Assembly (NCBI RefSeq): GCF_011764565.1
Contig: NZ_AP022871.1
Location: forward strand, 1,364,001 to 1,428,000
DNA: 64,000 nt
Source of the DNA: Phytohabitans suffuscus
GTDB taxonomy: Bacteria > Actinomycetota > Actinomycetes > Mycobacteriales > Micromonosporaceae
Direction of reading: 5' to 3'
Part shown: positions 39,460-47,944 of the stretch, in pieces
Position numbering within the stretch: position 1 is the stretch's first letter
How the letters are laid out: each line of letters opens with the position of its first letter
The notes under the pieces: model-generated
The model's database searches: none
The model's input: the letters and a program-made list of their open reading frames with translations, nothing else
Told to the model about the DNA's origin: nothing
Made by a program: the position numbers and the translations under genes

Positions 39460-39465
39460 GATATA

Positions 39466-39560
39466 CCCCGGTCCGCGCCAGTCACGGACCGTATGCTCCC
39501 GCGGGCACCGCTACGGTCGGCGGCTCGCTGACGCTCGCCGAGATCCCCGACCTCCGCTGC
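39466..39560 (+). repeat. Dispersed repeat A, copy 2
   Basis: Matches 9623-9717 along about 95 bp, including GGACCGTATGCTCCCGCGGG and CGGTCGGCGGCTCGC. Confidence 0.75.
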
Positions 39561-40202
39561 CAGGCCCGCGGGACAAGCCCTCGCCGGCCGGCGGCGGTCC
39601 GGGGTGGGTAGGTGCCGCGGCCGGGAACCGCGCGCGCTGCAACCGACCTCGCGGGCACGGGGACGAAGCATCCATCCGAGAGTCCATTATGGACAGACTC
39701 AGGGTTGGAGCTTGACGGAGGCGGAGGGTGAGGCCGCGGGAGCGGTGGTCTGAACCCACTGCCATTCGGCTTGCTTCGTGCATGATGTTGGCCTGTGCTG
39801 GCCGCCCTCGTTGCCTTGGCCGGTTTAGGTCGGGTGTTGGGTCTGGGCCGTTGTTGGTTGCCCGGCGTCACTGTCCGCGTCGTGCAAGCCCGATCCCCGG
39901 ATCTGGTTGGTCGGCTCTGGCCGGCCCGGGTCTTGCAGCACGGCCCGGGGCCTCGCAGCACAGGCCGAGTCTCGCAGCGCGGCCCGGGTCTGGCAGCACG
40001 GGTCGGGTCTGGCAGCACGGGTCGGGTCTGTGGAGGCCGGGGCGTGCGCGGGGAGCGGGCGGGTGTGGCTGGGCCGGGGTAGGCGCAGGCTCCTGCCGTC
40101 GGGGTATGGGGGCGCGGTGGCTTTGTGGGAGGGCGACCCGGGTGACCTGCGCACCGTTCTCGGCTTGGCTTCGGTCGGTGGTTGGTTGGGTGGGTGTGGT
40201 GG
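39561..40202. other. Noncoding repeat-rich region
   Basis: No supported gene between otsA and the HNH gene. A short segment near 39725-39760 (GTGAGGCCGCGGGAGCGG) resembles part of dispersed repeat B, and 39931-40026 holds a minisatellite. Open frames here are composed of the repeats and lack a normal codon pattern. Confidence 0.55.
39931..40026 (+). repeat. Five tandem 19-bp repeats
   Basis: Units such as TCTGGCAGCACGGGTCGGG; the last two copies (39989-40007 and 40008-40026) are identical. Confidence 0.85.
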
Positions 40203-41462
40203 TCAGGGTGGTTCGGGTGTGGTGGTGTAGGTGTGGCCGAGTCGGGTGGTCCATTGGAAGGTGCCGGGTGTGGGTTGGGTGAGGGTGACGCCGTCGCTGT
40301 GTTTGTAGCCGTGGCAGTGTCGGCACAGCACGCCGAGGTTGGCGGCTGTGGTGGGTCCGCCGTCTTGCCAGGCGGTGGTGTGGTCCAGGTCCGCCCGGTG
40401 CGCGGGTGTGCGGCAGCCGGGTGCGCGGCAGGTGCGGTCCCGGGCCCGCACCAATGCCGCCATCCCGGCTGGTGGCCGTCGCCGCAGCCGCCCATGTCCC
40501 ACGACCACACCGTGCTCGTTGACGACGGTGTAGCGCCAGGGCCGTTCACGCTGCTGGTCAGCCAGTTTGGCGGCGATCTCGGCCAGGACCGGTCCCCAGC
40601 CTTTGATCTGTCCCGGCTGCTGGCACAGGCCGGCGAGAGCGGCCAGTGGGACGACGAGTTCGACTCCGCCCTGGCTTGTAGGTGCAGGGGTGGTGTCGGT
40701 GGGGATGCCGTTGAGGATGTCGAGGTATAGGTCGGCGCGTAGTTCGTCGAGGGTGCGGGTGTCTCCGGCTTGTTTGGCTGCTGTGGCGAGGGTGTCGATG
40801 CGGGCGGCTGCGGTGGCGGCTCGGTCGGGTGGTAGGTGGTAGCCGGCCAGGGTGGCGGTGCCGTCCGTGTCTAGGCCGTGTTCGACCCGCCGCTGGGCCA
40901 GCGCCTGTCGTTGCCGGACGGCTGCGGCGGAAGGGTCGGCTTCGATCACCAGGCGGCGTAGTCGGATCCGTAGCTGCCCGGTGGTCAGTTCGCCAGCGGC
41001 GGGCAGGATCAGGTCGACCATCTGCCGCGCTACCGGTTCGGGCAGGGCGGCGGTTTCCTGGTCCAACACGCGCGCTCTGGCCAGATCGACCTGACCGGAT
41101 CGCAGTGCCTGATACACCGCCGGGAGGCGTTCGACCAACGTGTAGGCGTCGCCCATCAGGGTGTCGGCGGCGCGGCGGGTCAATGTCAACGCCAGCCGGA
41201 TTTCGTCGGCGGCGTACTCGGCGGGGTGGTCGGTGCGTTGGGCGGGGCTGGTCTCGTTGCCGGGTGGGCAGTAGGCGATCTCGGCCACTGTGGCGAGTAG
41301 TTCGGCTTGGTAGTGGGCGACCTGTCGGGTGATGGCTTTGGCTACCTCGACCAGCTCGAACCCGTTCAATGCCGCGCGGTCGACGCGGGCGAGCGCGGTG
41401 GCCAGGTCGGCGCCTGTAGGCATCCCGACCAGCACAGCCACATCCACACGATCGTCGAACAC
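40203..41462 (-). CDS. DUF222/13E12-type HNH endonuclease
   Basis: 419 residues from a GTG at 41460-41462 (an ATG 13 codons later is the alternative). Residues 1-300 are the helical DUF222 domain (RQVAHYQAELLATVAEIAY, ARARVLDQETAALPEPVARQ). The C-terminal HNH nuclease is CRAPGCRTPAHRADLDHTTA then ANLGVLCRHCHGYKH, with zinc CxxxC and CxxC pairs and the catalytic DH. This family is multicopy and mobile-like in mycobacteria and actinomycetes; its biological role is unresolved. No flanking inverted repeats were found. Confidence 0.9.
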   Translation of the reverse strand: MFDDRVDVAVLVGMPTGADLATALARVDRAALNGFELVEVAKAITRQVAHYQAELLATVAEIAYCPPGNETSPAQRTDHPAEYAADEIRLALTLTRRAADTLMGDAYTLVERLPAVYQALRSGQVDLARARVLDQETAALPEPVARQMVDLILPAAGELTTGQLRIRLRRLVIEADPSAAAVRQRQALAQRRVEHGLDTDGTATLAGYHLPPDRAATAAARIDTLATAAKQAGDTRTLDELRADLYLDILNGIPTDTTPAPTSQGGVELVVPLAALAGLCQQPGQIKGWGPVLAEIAAKLADQQRERPWRYTVVNEHGVVVGHGRLRRRPPAGMAALVRARDRTCRAPGCRTPAHRADLDHTTAWQDGGPTTAANLGVLCRHCHGYKHSDGVTLTQPTPGTFQWTTRLGHTYTTTPEPP

Positions 41463-41773
41463 GTGTCTGATTCTAAAGGGGACGACTCCACGACCGCACC
41501 GCCCACAACGGACAGCGGGCTGCTGAAGCCACGTTGTTGTGGTTATACGACGCCGCCACGGGCCCCTGACCCGGTCCAGGAGCACTGTGGACGACCGGCC
41601 AGCCCACGACCTCAGCCCCGCACGGCGAGCCCGCCAGCTCCCAGCCACACCACCAACCCGAGGCTTCCGCACCGCGGACGGTAAGCCACGCGAGCAGGGC
41701 CAGGCTGAGTGGCGTCGGGTCTGGACCGCGACGGGCGGCGCGGTAGCTCGGATCTGTGTCTTGGATCTGATGG
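41463..41773. other. Noncoding region upstream of the HNH gene
   Basis: 311 nt with no supported gene. The left end has lower G/C (around 41465-41480), where the HNH promoter may lie. The right end holds a short dispersed repeat at 41708-41757. Confidence 0.45.
41708..41757 (+). repeat. Dispersed repeat C, copy 1
   Basis: GAGTGGCGTCGGGTCTGGAC and GGCGCGGTAG with similar spacing recur at 56899-56950. Confidence 0.5.
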
Positions 41774-42571
41774 CTAGGAGCCGCCCTTTTCCAGCCAGTC
41801 GAGGATCGCGTCGATGGGCTCGCGCCAGCGGGCGTCGAGCATCAGGTCGTGGCCCATGCCGGGGAAGAGCAGCGGGGCGCCGCCGTAGCGGCGGGCGGCG
41901 CTGGTCAGGGCCGACGGCGGCACCACGCGGTCGTCGGGGCTGCCCACCACGAGCACGGGCGGGTCGCCCACGGCGGGCTCGGGGGCACGGTGCAGCAGCA
42001 GCTGCCACTGCGCGCGGGCGGAGGCGCGGCCGAGCCGGCCGACGTATCCCTTGGCCACCGCGTCCGGGACCTCGCGGCTGAAGAGCTGGCGGCGGCTCAG
42101 CCGCAGGCGGCCTCCGAAGATCGCCGGCAGCGTGCCGCCGGGGTTTCTCCGCACCGCCGCGCCGAACGTCGCCCAGCCGCCCAGCACCGGCGCGGCCAGC
42201 ACCGCGGCGCGGGCGGGGTAGCGGGCGAGCGCCCGCTCGACCACCAGGGCCCCGGCGCCGTGGCCGACCAGCACGACCTGGCGGGGCAGGCTCGCCGCCG
42301 CCTGCACGACGTCGTGCGCGTACGCCCGGAGGGATGCCTTGGGGGCGGTGCCGCTGCCGCCGTGGCCGCGAGGGCTGACCGCGTGTGCGGGGAAGCCCCG
42401 GCCGGCGGCGTGCTCCAGCCAGAACTCGGCGAACGCCCACGCGCCGTGCCCGAAGCCCGGCACGAACAGCACCGGCGGCTTGCCCTCGTCGAGCTCCGGC
42501 GTGGCGCTGCGCACCTCGCGGCGCACCGGCGGCACGGGGCTTGCCCAGTCGTCGAAGCGGATGAGCCTCAT
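41774..42571 (-). CDS. Alpha/beta-hydrolase-fold protein lacking the nucleophile Ser
   Basis: 265 residues. The ATG at 42569-42571 overlaps the monooxygenase stop in ATGA. Alpha/beta hydrolase landmarks: oxyanion region LFVPGFGHGAWAF, HAVSPRGHGGSG, an Asp in GSPDDRVVPP and a His in GMGHDLML. The nucleophile elbow reads GHGAG, so the usual Ser is Gly105. The codon is GGC and not a simple homopolymer error. Ester hydrolysis by a Ser triad is therefore not expected; it may be a non-hydrolytic or accessory member. The operon suggests work on a product of the flavin monooxygenase. Confidence 0.87.
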   Translation of the reverse strand: MRLIRFDDWASPVPPVRREVRSATPELDEGKPPVLFVPGFGHGAWAFAEFWLEHAAGRGFPAHAVSPRGHGGSGTAPKASLRAYAHDVVQAAASLPRQVVLVGHGAGALVVERALARYPARAAVLAAPVLGGWATFGAAVRRNPGGTLPAIFGGRLRLSRRQLFSREVPDAVAKGYVGRLGRASARAQWQLLLHRAPEPAVGDPPVLVVGSPDDRVVPPSALTSAARRYGGAPLLFPGMGHDLMLDARWREPIDAILDWLEKGGS

Positions 42572-43962
42572 GCGCGCGCTCCCGCCAGCCCGTCGATCAT
42601 CTTTTGCAGTGCCCGCAGGTAGTCGACGTGGCTCACCTCGAACCAGTGCCGCGGCGTGTCCTGGACCTTCGCCCCGGTCCAGCGGCGGTCGGCCTCCTTG
42701 GCCACCGCGCCGGTCCAGAACTCGCCGGCCCGCTGCGGCGCCGCCTCGCGCAGCCGCAGCCACCGCGCGATCGCGACGGTCTGCCAGTGGACGAGCGGGA
42801 GCAGGCCCGAGTCGGACTCGACCAGCCCGGCCACGGCCAGTGTGGGGTGCCGCCGCGAGAACGCGTGCAGGTGCAGCCGCGGCCGCCCCTCGGGCGTGGC
42901 GGCCAGCGCCTCCGGCGCCAGGAACTCGAAGCGCGGCCGGTAGCCCGTCGCCGCGATCACGACGTCGGGCTCGACCTCGGTGCCGTCGGTGAGCTCGACG
43001 CTGTACTGCCGGAAGCGGCGGATGTCGGGCACGGGCGCGATCCCGCCGTGGCCGACGTGGTAGATCAGCTGGCTGTTGACGATCGGGTGGGTCTCGAAGA
43101 CCTTGTGGTCGGGTCGCCGCATGCCGAAGCGCCGCAGGTCACCCACTGCCAGCCGGAGCGTGCGCTGCAGCAGCCACTGCCGCAGGCGCAGCGGGAGGCG
43201 CAGCCGCAGGATCGCGTCGTGGAACTGGTCGGCGGGGCGGCCGAGCAGGTACTTCGGCGCGTACCAGTAGCCGCGCCGCGTCGAGTGCCAGCAGCGCGAC
43301 GCCTGCTGCGCCGCCTCGACCGCGATGTCACACCCGGTGTTGCCGCCACCGATCACGAGAACCCGCTTGCCGCGCAGCTCGGCCGGATCCTTGTACGCCG
43401 ACGAGTGGACGACCCGGCCCTTGAAGTCGTCGAGCCCCTCGTAGGCCGGGAGGTTGGGCGACCAGTTGTGCCCGTTGGCGACGACCACCGCCGCGTATCG
43501 ATGGGTGCGCTCCGCGCCGTATCCACCGGTGCTGCGCGTGGTCACGTCCCACCGCATCCCGTCGGCCGGCTCCACCTTGACCACCTCGGTGCCGAACCAG
43601 ACGTGCGGCCGCAGGTCGAAATGGTCCGCGTACCGCTCGAGGTAGGAGAGCACCTGGCTGTGGTGCGGGTAGTCGGGCCAGTCGTCCGGCATCGGAAAGT
43701 CGGGGAACTGCGTGAACGGCTTGGACGAGATCAGATGGGCGCTCCCGTAGACCGGGCTGCGGTCATGGCGCCAGTTCCACCCCCCGCCGACGCCGGTCTC
43801 GCGCTCGTAGCAGTCGACGCCGAAGCCGTGCTCCCTGAGGTTTTTGATCGCGACGAGGCCGCTCGGCCCGGCGCCGACGACGCAGACGGTCTCACCCCGG
43901 TCGTAGACCGGGCGCCCATCCCGCCAAAGGGTCGCGCTGTCGTGGTCGGTGGAGGTGGTCAC
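42568..43962 (-). CDS. Flavin-containing monooxygenase
   Basis: 464 residues from the GTG at 43960-43962 after AAGGAGA. FAD site VCVVGAGPSGLVAIKNL, the FMO fingerprint FKGRVVHSSAY (FxGxxxHxxxY), NADPH site VIGGGNTGCDIAVEAA and IAATGYRPRFEF. It should insert one oxygen into a soft nucleophile or, if Baeyer-Villiger-like, a ketone. It is the first gene of a two-gene operon with the hydrolase-fold protein. Substrate unknown. Confidence 0.92.
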   Translation of the reverse strand: MTTSTDHDSATLWRDGRPVYDRGETVCVVGAGPSGLVAIKNLREHGFGVDCYERETGVGGGWNWRHDRSPVYGSAHLISSKPFTQFPDFPMPDDWPDYPHHSQVLSYLERYADHFDLRPHVWFGTEVVKVEPADGMRWDVTTRSTGGYGAERTHRYAAVVVANGHNWSPNLPAYEGLDDFKGRVVHSSAYKDPAELRGKRVLVIGGGNTGCDIAVEAAQQASRCWHSTRRGYWYAPKYLLGRPADQFHDAILRLRLPLRLRQWLLQRTLRLAVGDLRRFGMRRPDHKVFETHPIVNSQLIYHVGHGGIAPVPDIRRFRQYSVELTDGTEVEPDVVIAATGYRPRFEFLAPEALAATPEGRPRLHLHAFSRRHPTLAVAGLVESDSGLLPLVHWQTVAIARWLRLREAAPQRAGEFWTGAVAKEADRRWTGAKVQDTPRHWFEVSHVDYLRALQKMIDGLAGARA

Positions 43963-44070
43963 CGAGTGTCTCCTTGAAATAGCGGCTGCGAAATCCTCTC
44001 GACTGCCCGCCCTCCTTGTCCACCCCCAGGGAGTGTGTTTCGGCGTTTGCACCACGTTACGGTGCCAGCC

Positions 44071-44427
44071 ATGAAGTTCGACCAGCACACCGTCGTGCTC
44101 CTCGTCCGCCCGCCGGACCCGCCCGAGGTCTCCGGCGAGGAGGCCGCCGCGCTGCAGGACGCGCACCTCGCGTACATGGCGGGACTGCACGCTGAGGGCA
44201 AGGTGGCGGCGGCCGGTCCGCTGGTCGCGCAGGACGACGAGCGCCTGCGCGGCATCGTGTACCTGACGGTCCCTCCGGAGGAGGCCCGCGCCCTCTACGC
44301 CCAGGACCCGTCGGTGCGCGCCGGCCGCCTCGCCGTCGAGGTGATGACCTGGCTGGTCCCCGAGGGCCTGCTGACCTTCACCCGCACCGGCCGCCTACCC
44401 ACGTCGATGGCGGACGCCACGACGTGA
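44071..44427 (+). CDS. YCII-family protein
   Basis: 118 residues from the ATG at 44071. The small ferredoxin-like YCII fold is suggested by HTVVLLVRPPDPP, QDAHLAYMAGLHAEGKVAAA and GIVYLTVPPEEARALYAQDP, with a conserved His (H in DAHLAYM). Usual role unknown; some act as small catabolic lactonase-like enzymes. Divergent from the monooxygenase gene. Its stop codon lies in the first unit of a tandem repeat. Confidence 0.85.
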   Translation: MKFDQHTVVLLVRPPDPPEVSGEEAAALQDAHLAYMAGLHAEGKVAAAGPLVAQDDERLRGIVYLTVPPEEARALYAQDPSVRAGRLAVEVMTWLVPEGLLTFTRTGRLPTSMADATT

Positions 44428-44470
44428 CCGCAAGCCACGACGTGACAGCAAACCACGACGTGACCGCAAA
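44417..44470 (+). repeat. Three 18-bp tandem repeats starting on the YCII-gene stop
   Basis: CCACGACGTGACCGCAAG followed by two near copies. The TGA of the first unit is the gene's stop codon. Confidence 0.85.
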
Positions 44471-44481
44471 CCCCGCGGGGA

Positions 44482-45093
44482 TCATGAACGGCCGGGCGCG
44501 GCGGGCTTGAGGAGGGCGCGCAGTACGGCGGTCGTCAGGACCATCAGCGCGACGTAGAGTGGCACGCCGGCGCCGAGCTGCTGGGCCATCGCGGCCAGCG
44601 GCGGATAGTCGGCCGCCGGTGCCAGCGGGGCGGACGGGTCGCCCAGGGCCTGGGTCACCTGCTCGGCCACCCACGTGCCGCGACCGACGATCAGGTCGTG
44701 CGCGATCGGGCCGGGCGTGGTCACCAGGGCGAAGGCCGTGCCGGCCACCGCGGCGTACAGCCAGGGGATCAGGTGCCTGGACGCGGGCGCGACCGTCCGC
44801 GCGGCCCACACCGCGAACGGCATGATCAGCGCGAGCGCCGGGGTCAGGGCCACGAACCCGAACGACGAGTCGAGCAGCCAGTGCACCACCCAGCTGATCG
44901 CCGGGCCACCCTCGTCGAGGTAGATGGCGTGGAACCAGAACATCGCGAGGCCGCCGACGTAGCACATCGTCAGCGTGGTCACGAGCAGCGCGAGGCGGGA
45001 CGCCGGGTCGCGGTAGAAGTCCCGGTAGGCGCGCAGGGACACGGGCGGGCCGGCCGGGGCCGGGGTCAGGACGGCACGGATCGAGGCTGACAC
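44482..45093 (-). CDS. Integral membrane protein
   Basis: 203 residues with the GTG at 45091-45093 (GGAG 6 nt before); an ATG four codons earlier is the alternative. Four or five transmembrane helices (RLALLVTTLTMCYVGGLAMF, FGFVALTPALALIMPFAVWA, WLYAAVAGTAFALVT, GVPLYVALMVLTTAVLRALL). No family or catalytic motif recognised. A TACATGTA palindrome lies just upstream (about 45109-45116). Confidence 0.7.
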   Translation of the reverse strand: MSASIRAVLTPAPAGPPVSLRAYRDFYRDPASRLALLVTTLTMCYVGGLAMFWFHAIYLDEGGPAISWVVHWLLDSSFGFVALTPALALIMPFAVWAARTVAPASRHLIPWLYAAVAGTAFALVTTPGPIAHDLIVGRGTWVAEQVTQALGDPSAPLAPAADYPPLAAMAQQLGAGVPLYVALMVLTTAVLRALLKPAAPGRS

Positions 45094-45173
45094 GGCACAC
45101 TCCATAGATACATGTAGATCTCTCAATGGAAGTGTCCCGGTCAGGTGCCCAAAAGTGGCCACCCCCAAGGGAT

Positions 45174-45842
45174 TCACGTGAAGTGGAGATGCACCACCAC
45201 GGGAAAGTGGTCGCTCGCACGGAGGGCTTCAGGCGTGTCGACGACGTCGTAGCCGAGCACGGTGACGCGCGGGTCCACGAAGATCGCGTCGATGCGCTCG
45301 CGCGGGTCGGCGCAGGAGAAGGTGGGGCGCTGGACCTCGCCCGCCGCGTCGGTCATCCCCTCGGCCAGGATGCGCCACGCCTCGCCGGAGGAGGGCTCGT
45401 TCAGGTCGACGCCGAGCACGACCGGAAGATCCACTTTGGACAGCTCGGCGCGCAGCGCGCCCGCCTGCCCGGCGCGCTCGCCCGCGTGGGTGGACAGGTG
45501 CGAGCCGGCGACCACGAAGCGCACCGGCCCCACCGAGCACTCCGCGAACGCCGCGCCCCGCAGGTGCCGCCCCGGCGTGTGTGGCAGCCGGATCGACCAC
45601 GCGTCGTGCACCCGTACCCGATGGCTTGTCAGCACCAGGTTGCCCAGCGACGGCATGCCGCCGGCGCCGACGAGCAGGTCGAAGGACCGGGCGAGCGCGG
45701 CGGTCCGGCCGCGCCAGCGGAAGCGGCGCGGCCCCTCCTGGACGACCAGCACATCCGGCGCGACATCCCGGACCACCGCGGCGAGCGCGTCCTGGTCGTC
45801 CTTCTGGCTGTGCACGTTGTACGTCAGCACCCGCAGATCCAC
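45174..45842 (-). CDS. Endonuclease/exonuclease/phosphatase-family hydrolase
   Basis: 222 residues; GTG at 45840-45842 after AGGAG. EEP fold: RVLTYNVHSQKDD (N), VVQEGPRRF (metal Glu), VVAGSHLSTHAGER (His), VVLGVDLNEPSSG (D and N) and ASDHFPVVVHL (terminal DH). It hydrolyses phosphoesters, but DNA, inositol phosphate or lipid substrates cannot be told apart. Short for the family and without a signal peptide, so probably cytoplasmic. Confidence 0.88.
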   Translation of the reverse strand: MDLRVLTYNVHSQKDDQDALAAVVRDVAPDVLVVQEGPRRFRWRGRTAALARSFDLLVGAGGMPSLGNLVLTSHRVRVHDAWSIRLPHTPGRHLRGAAFAECSVGPVRFVVAGSHLSTHAGERAGQAGALRAELSKVDLPVVLGVDLNEPSSGEAWRILAEGMTDAAGEVQRPTFSCADPRERIDAIFVDPRVTVLGYDVVDTPEALRASDHFPVVVHLHFT

Positions 45843-45946
45843 TGAAGCTCCTGGTTCGCTGTGTTACCGGGTTCGCCCGCTCGTGCGGCGCCGCAGGCGG
45901 GGCGGCGGCCACGCCCGGAGGCCGTCACGGCAAGGCACGGGAAACC

Positions 45947-46894
45947 CTAGCGGCGGCGGGCGAGGTCTCCCGCACCGACCACGCCGGCGGCGTTGCCCAT
46001 CTGGGCGGCGACCAGCTCGGCCACCGGGACGCGGCCGCGCTGCGCCAGGGAGTCCATATAGGACCGGCGGGTGGGGCCGAGCAGCAGCTCGCCCGCCTCC
46101 ACCACGCCGCCGCCCACGACGAGCATCTGCGGGTCGAGGATCTGCACCATGTCGGCGAGCGCGATGCCGAGCCAGTGGCCGATCTGCGCGAACGCCTGGC
46201 GGGACACCGGATCGCCGTCCATCGCCGCCGCGGTCACCATCGGGCCGGTGATCGCCTCGGCGTCCCCCTCGGCCAGGTCGAGGAGGGCGGCCGCGCTGGC
46301 CGGCTCCTGGCGGGCGCCGGCGCGGGCGAAGCGGACCAGTGCGTTGCCGCTCGCGTACTGCTCCAGGCAGCCGTACCGCCCGCACCCGCACAGGTGCCCC
46401 TCGGGCACGGAGAGCATGTGGCCCAGCTCGGCGGCGATGCCGTGGGTGCCGCGGACCAGCTCGCCGCCGAGCACGATCGCGCCGCCCACGCCGGTGCCGA
46501 TCGTGAACATCACCATCGAGTCTTCGGCCTGCCGGGCCGCGCCGAACCGGAACTCGGCCCAGGCGGCCGCGTTGCCGTCGTTCTCGACGATGACCGGCAG
46601 GGCGGTGGCGGCCGTGACGTAGTCGCGGAGCGGCTCGTCGCGCCAGGCGATGTTGGGGGCGAAGAGCACCTTCGAGCGGGTGGCGTCGATCCACCCGGCG
46701 GCGCCGATGCCGACCGCCTCGATCTCGCGCCCCCGGGCCAGCTCGGCGACCGCCTCGATGATCACGTCGCGGGTCTTCGCCACGTCGTCGGCGGGGGTGT
46801 CACGGCGCGTCTGCGCCAGCACCGCACCGGTCTCGTCCACGACGCCCGCGGCCACCTTCGTGCCGCCGACGTCCACACCGATGGTCAGCGTCAC
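45947..46894 (-). CDS. glk: ROK-family glucokinase
   Basis: 315 residues. ATPase motif IGVDVGGTKVAAGVVD, catalytic Asp in VENDGNAAAWAEF, GTGVGGAIV and the ROK zinc motif ELGHMLSVPEGHLCGCGRYG then CLEQYAS. It phosphorylates glucose and, in Streptomyces relatives, also mediates carbon catabolite control. The genes upstream on the same strand (small Pro-rich protein, SRPBCC) keep the order known around actinobacterial glkA. Confidence 0.93.
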   Translation of the reverse strand: MTLTIGVDVGGTKVAAGVVDETGAVLAQTRRDTPADDVAKTRDVIIEAVAELARGREIEAVGIGAAGWIDATRSKVLFAPNIAWRDEPLRDYVTAATALPVIVENDGNAAAWAEFRFGAARQAEDSMVMFTIGTGVGGAIVLGGELVRGTHGIAAELGHMLSVPEGHLCGCGRYGCLEQYASGNALVRFARAGARQEPASAAALLDLAEGDAEAITGPMVTAAAMDGDPVSRQAFAQIGHWLGIALADMVQILDPQMLVVGGGVVEAGELLLGPTRRSYMDSLAQRGRVPVAELVAAQMGNAAGVVGAGDLARRR

Positions 46895-46921
46895 GCCGAT
46901 GTCCCCTCTGTCGAAACCCGC

Positions 46922-47407
46922 CTAGTCCGGCCCTGGATCATGACTGGCCCGGGTGGCCGCACGCCAGACATCCTCACCATCGTCCCGCGAACCGGAACCG
47001 GCGCCGGCGGGTTTCGGGGCGGACCGCGGCGCGGGCGGTTCGGGCGCGGACGGTTCAGAAGCGGGCGGTTCGGGCGCGGACCGTTGGGCGGGCGGTTCCG
47101 GGGCGGACCGCGGCGCGGGCGGCGGAGGTGGCGCGGGCGGTGCCGACAGCGAACGCAGCAGGCTCGCCACCCCGGCCGCGAAGTCGCCGGCCCCGGTGGC
47201 CACCCGCTCGGCGAACCGCGGGTCGGGGTCGCGCATCGCGGCGATCACCCGGCACAGGGGGCACACGCAGCACTCGGCCGACCCGGTCGCGACCGGTCCG
47301 TGCCCCGGTCCCGTGCCGAAGAGGGAGCCGGACGAGACGGTGGCGAGCAGCGCGGCGACCAGGCGCTCGGCCTCCTCGCGGGCGGAGACCGGATCGGTCG
47401 GGTTCAT
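46922..47407 (-). CDS. Small protein with Cys motif and Pro-rich tail
   Basis: 161 residues. The ATG at 47405-47407 overlaps the SRPBCC stop (ATGA) once that gene's frame is corrected. The first 85 residues hold CCVCPLC and conserved helices (AEERLVAALL-like EEAERLVAALLATV). The tail repeats SAPEPPA-like Pro/Glu segments and is disordered. This gene is conserved beside SRPBCC and glucokinase genes in actinobacteria; function unknown. Confidence 0.75.
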   Translation of the reverse strand: MNPTDPVSAREEAERLVAALLATVSSGSLFGTGPGHGPVATGSAECCVCPLCRVIAAMRDPDPRFAERVATGAGDFAAGVASLLRSLSAPPAPPPPPAPRSAPEPPAQRSAPEPPASEPSAPEPPAPRSAPKPAGAGSGSRDDGEDVWRAATRASHDPGPD

Positions 47408-47852
47408 GCGAACTCCCCTCGGCCCGCCGCTTGAGCTGCTTGAGGGCCGTATCCATGATCATTTTCTCCGCCTTGCGGCGGAACATTCCCAGCATGCCCA
47501 CCGACAACTCCACCTCCAGGGTGTAGGTGACGGTGGTCGTGCCGTCGCCGTTGTCGACGATGTCGTACGAACCGTTTTGCACCGTCTGCATCCTCGAGGG
47601 CGCGACAAGGTGCCACTCGATCCGGGAGATGTCCTCGGCGTACTCGTATGCCAGGGTGTACTCGTCCGCGATGACACCGGCGTCGAGCGTGAAACGCACC
47701 TGGCTGGCGTAGCCGTCCTCGTACTCTTCGAGGACCTCGACCCGCTTCATCGCGTCGGTCCACTCGGGGTAGCGGGCGAAGTCGCAGATGACGGCCGCGA
47801 CCCGCTCGGGCGGCACGGCGACGACGATCGACTGGGTGGAGGAGTCCGCCAT
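47404..47852 (-). CDS. SRPBCC (polyketide cyclase/START-like) protein, one apparent frameshift
   Basis: Start ATG 47850-47852. The ligand-binding fold is typical: SIVVAVPPERVAAVICDFAR, YPEWTDAMKRVEVLEEYEDG, YTLEVELSVGMLGMFRRKAE. As read, the frame runs past the expected end (MIMDTALKQLKRRAEG) into the next gene. Adding one C to the C4 run at 47415-47418 gives RRAEGEFA and a stop overlapping the next start as ATGA, restoring a normal length of about 149 residues. Binds a hydrophobic ligand; the physiological one is unknown. Confidence 0.85.
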
Positions 47853-47944
47853 GCAGCGCAGGCTACCCCTGACACTCGTGCTCTGAGCGAGCGGACCGGG
47901 CCTGGTCCCGGGTAGGTTGCGGTTAGTTTCCCGTGAGGAGTGCC

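Noticed and set aside
39561..40549. Possible Pro/Thr-rich protein on the minus strand after otsA
   Set aside because: The apparent residue repeats come from the 19-bp minisatellite, and codon usage is not gene-like.
40203..41462. HNH gene considered as a group II intron, intein or IS element
   Set aside because: No reverse transcriptase, splicing motifs, terminal inverted repeats or target duplications were found.
41463..42440. Upstream extension of the HNH endonuclease frame
   Set aside because: The extended part is antisense-like shadow of the hydrolase-fold gene; DUF222 homology begins at about 41462.
47055..47403. C-terminal extension of the SRPBCC protein into the next gene
   Set aside because: The extension is antisense-like Arg/Gly-rich sequence in another frame of the downstream gene; a one-base homopolymer correction gives the normal end.
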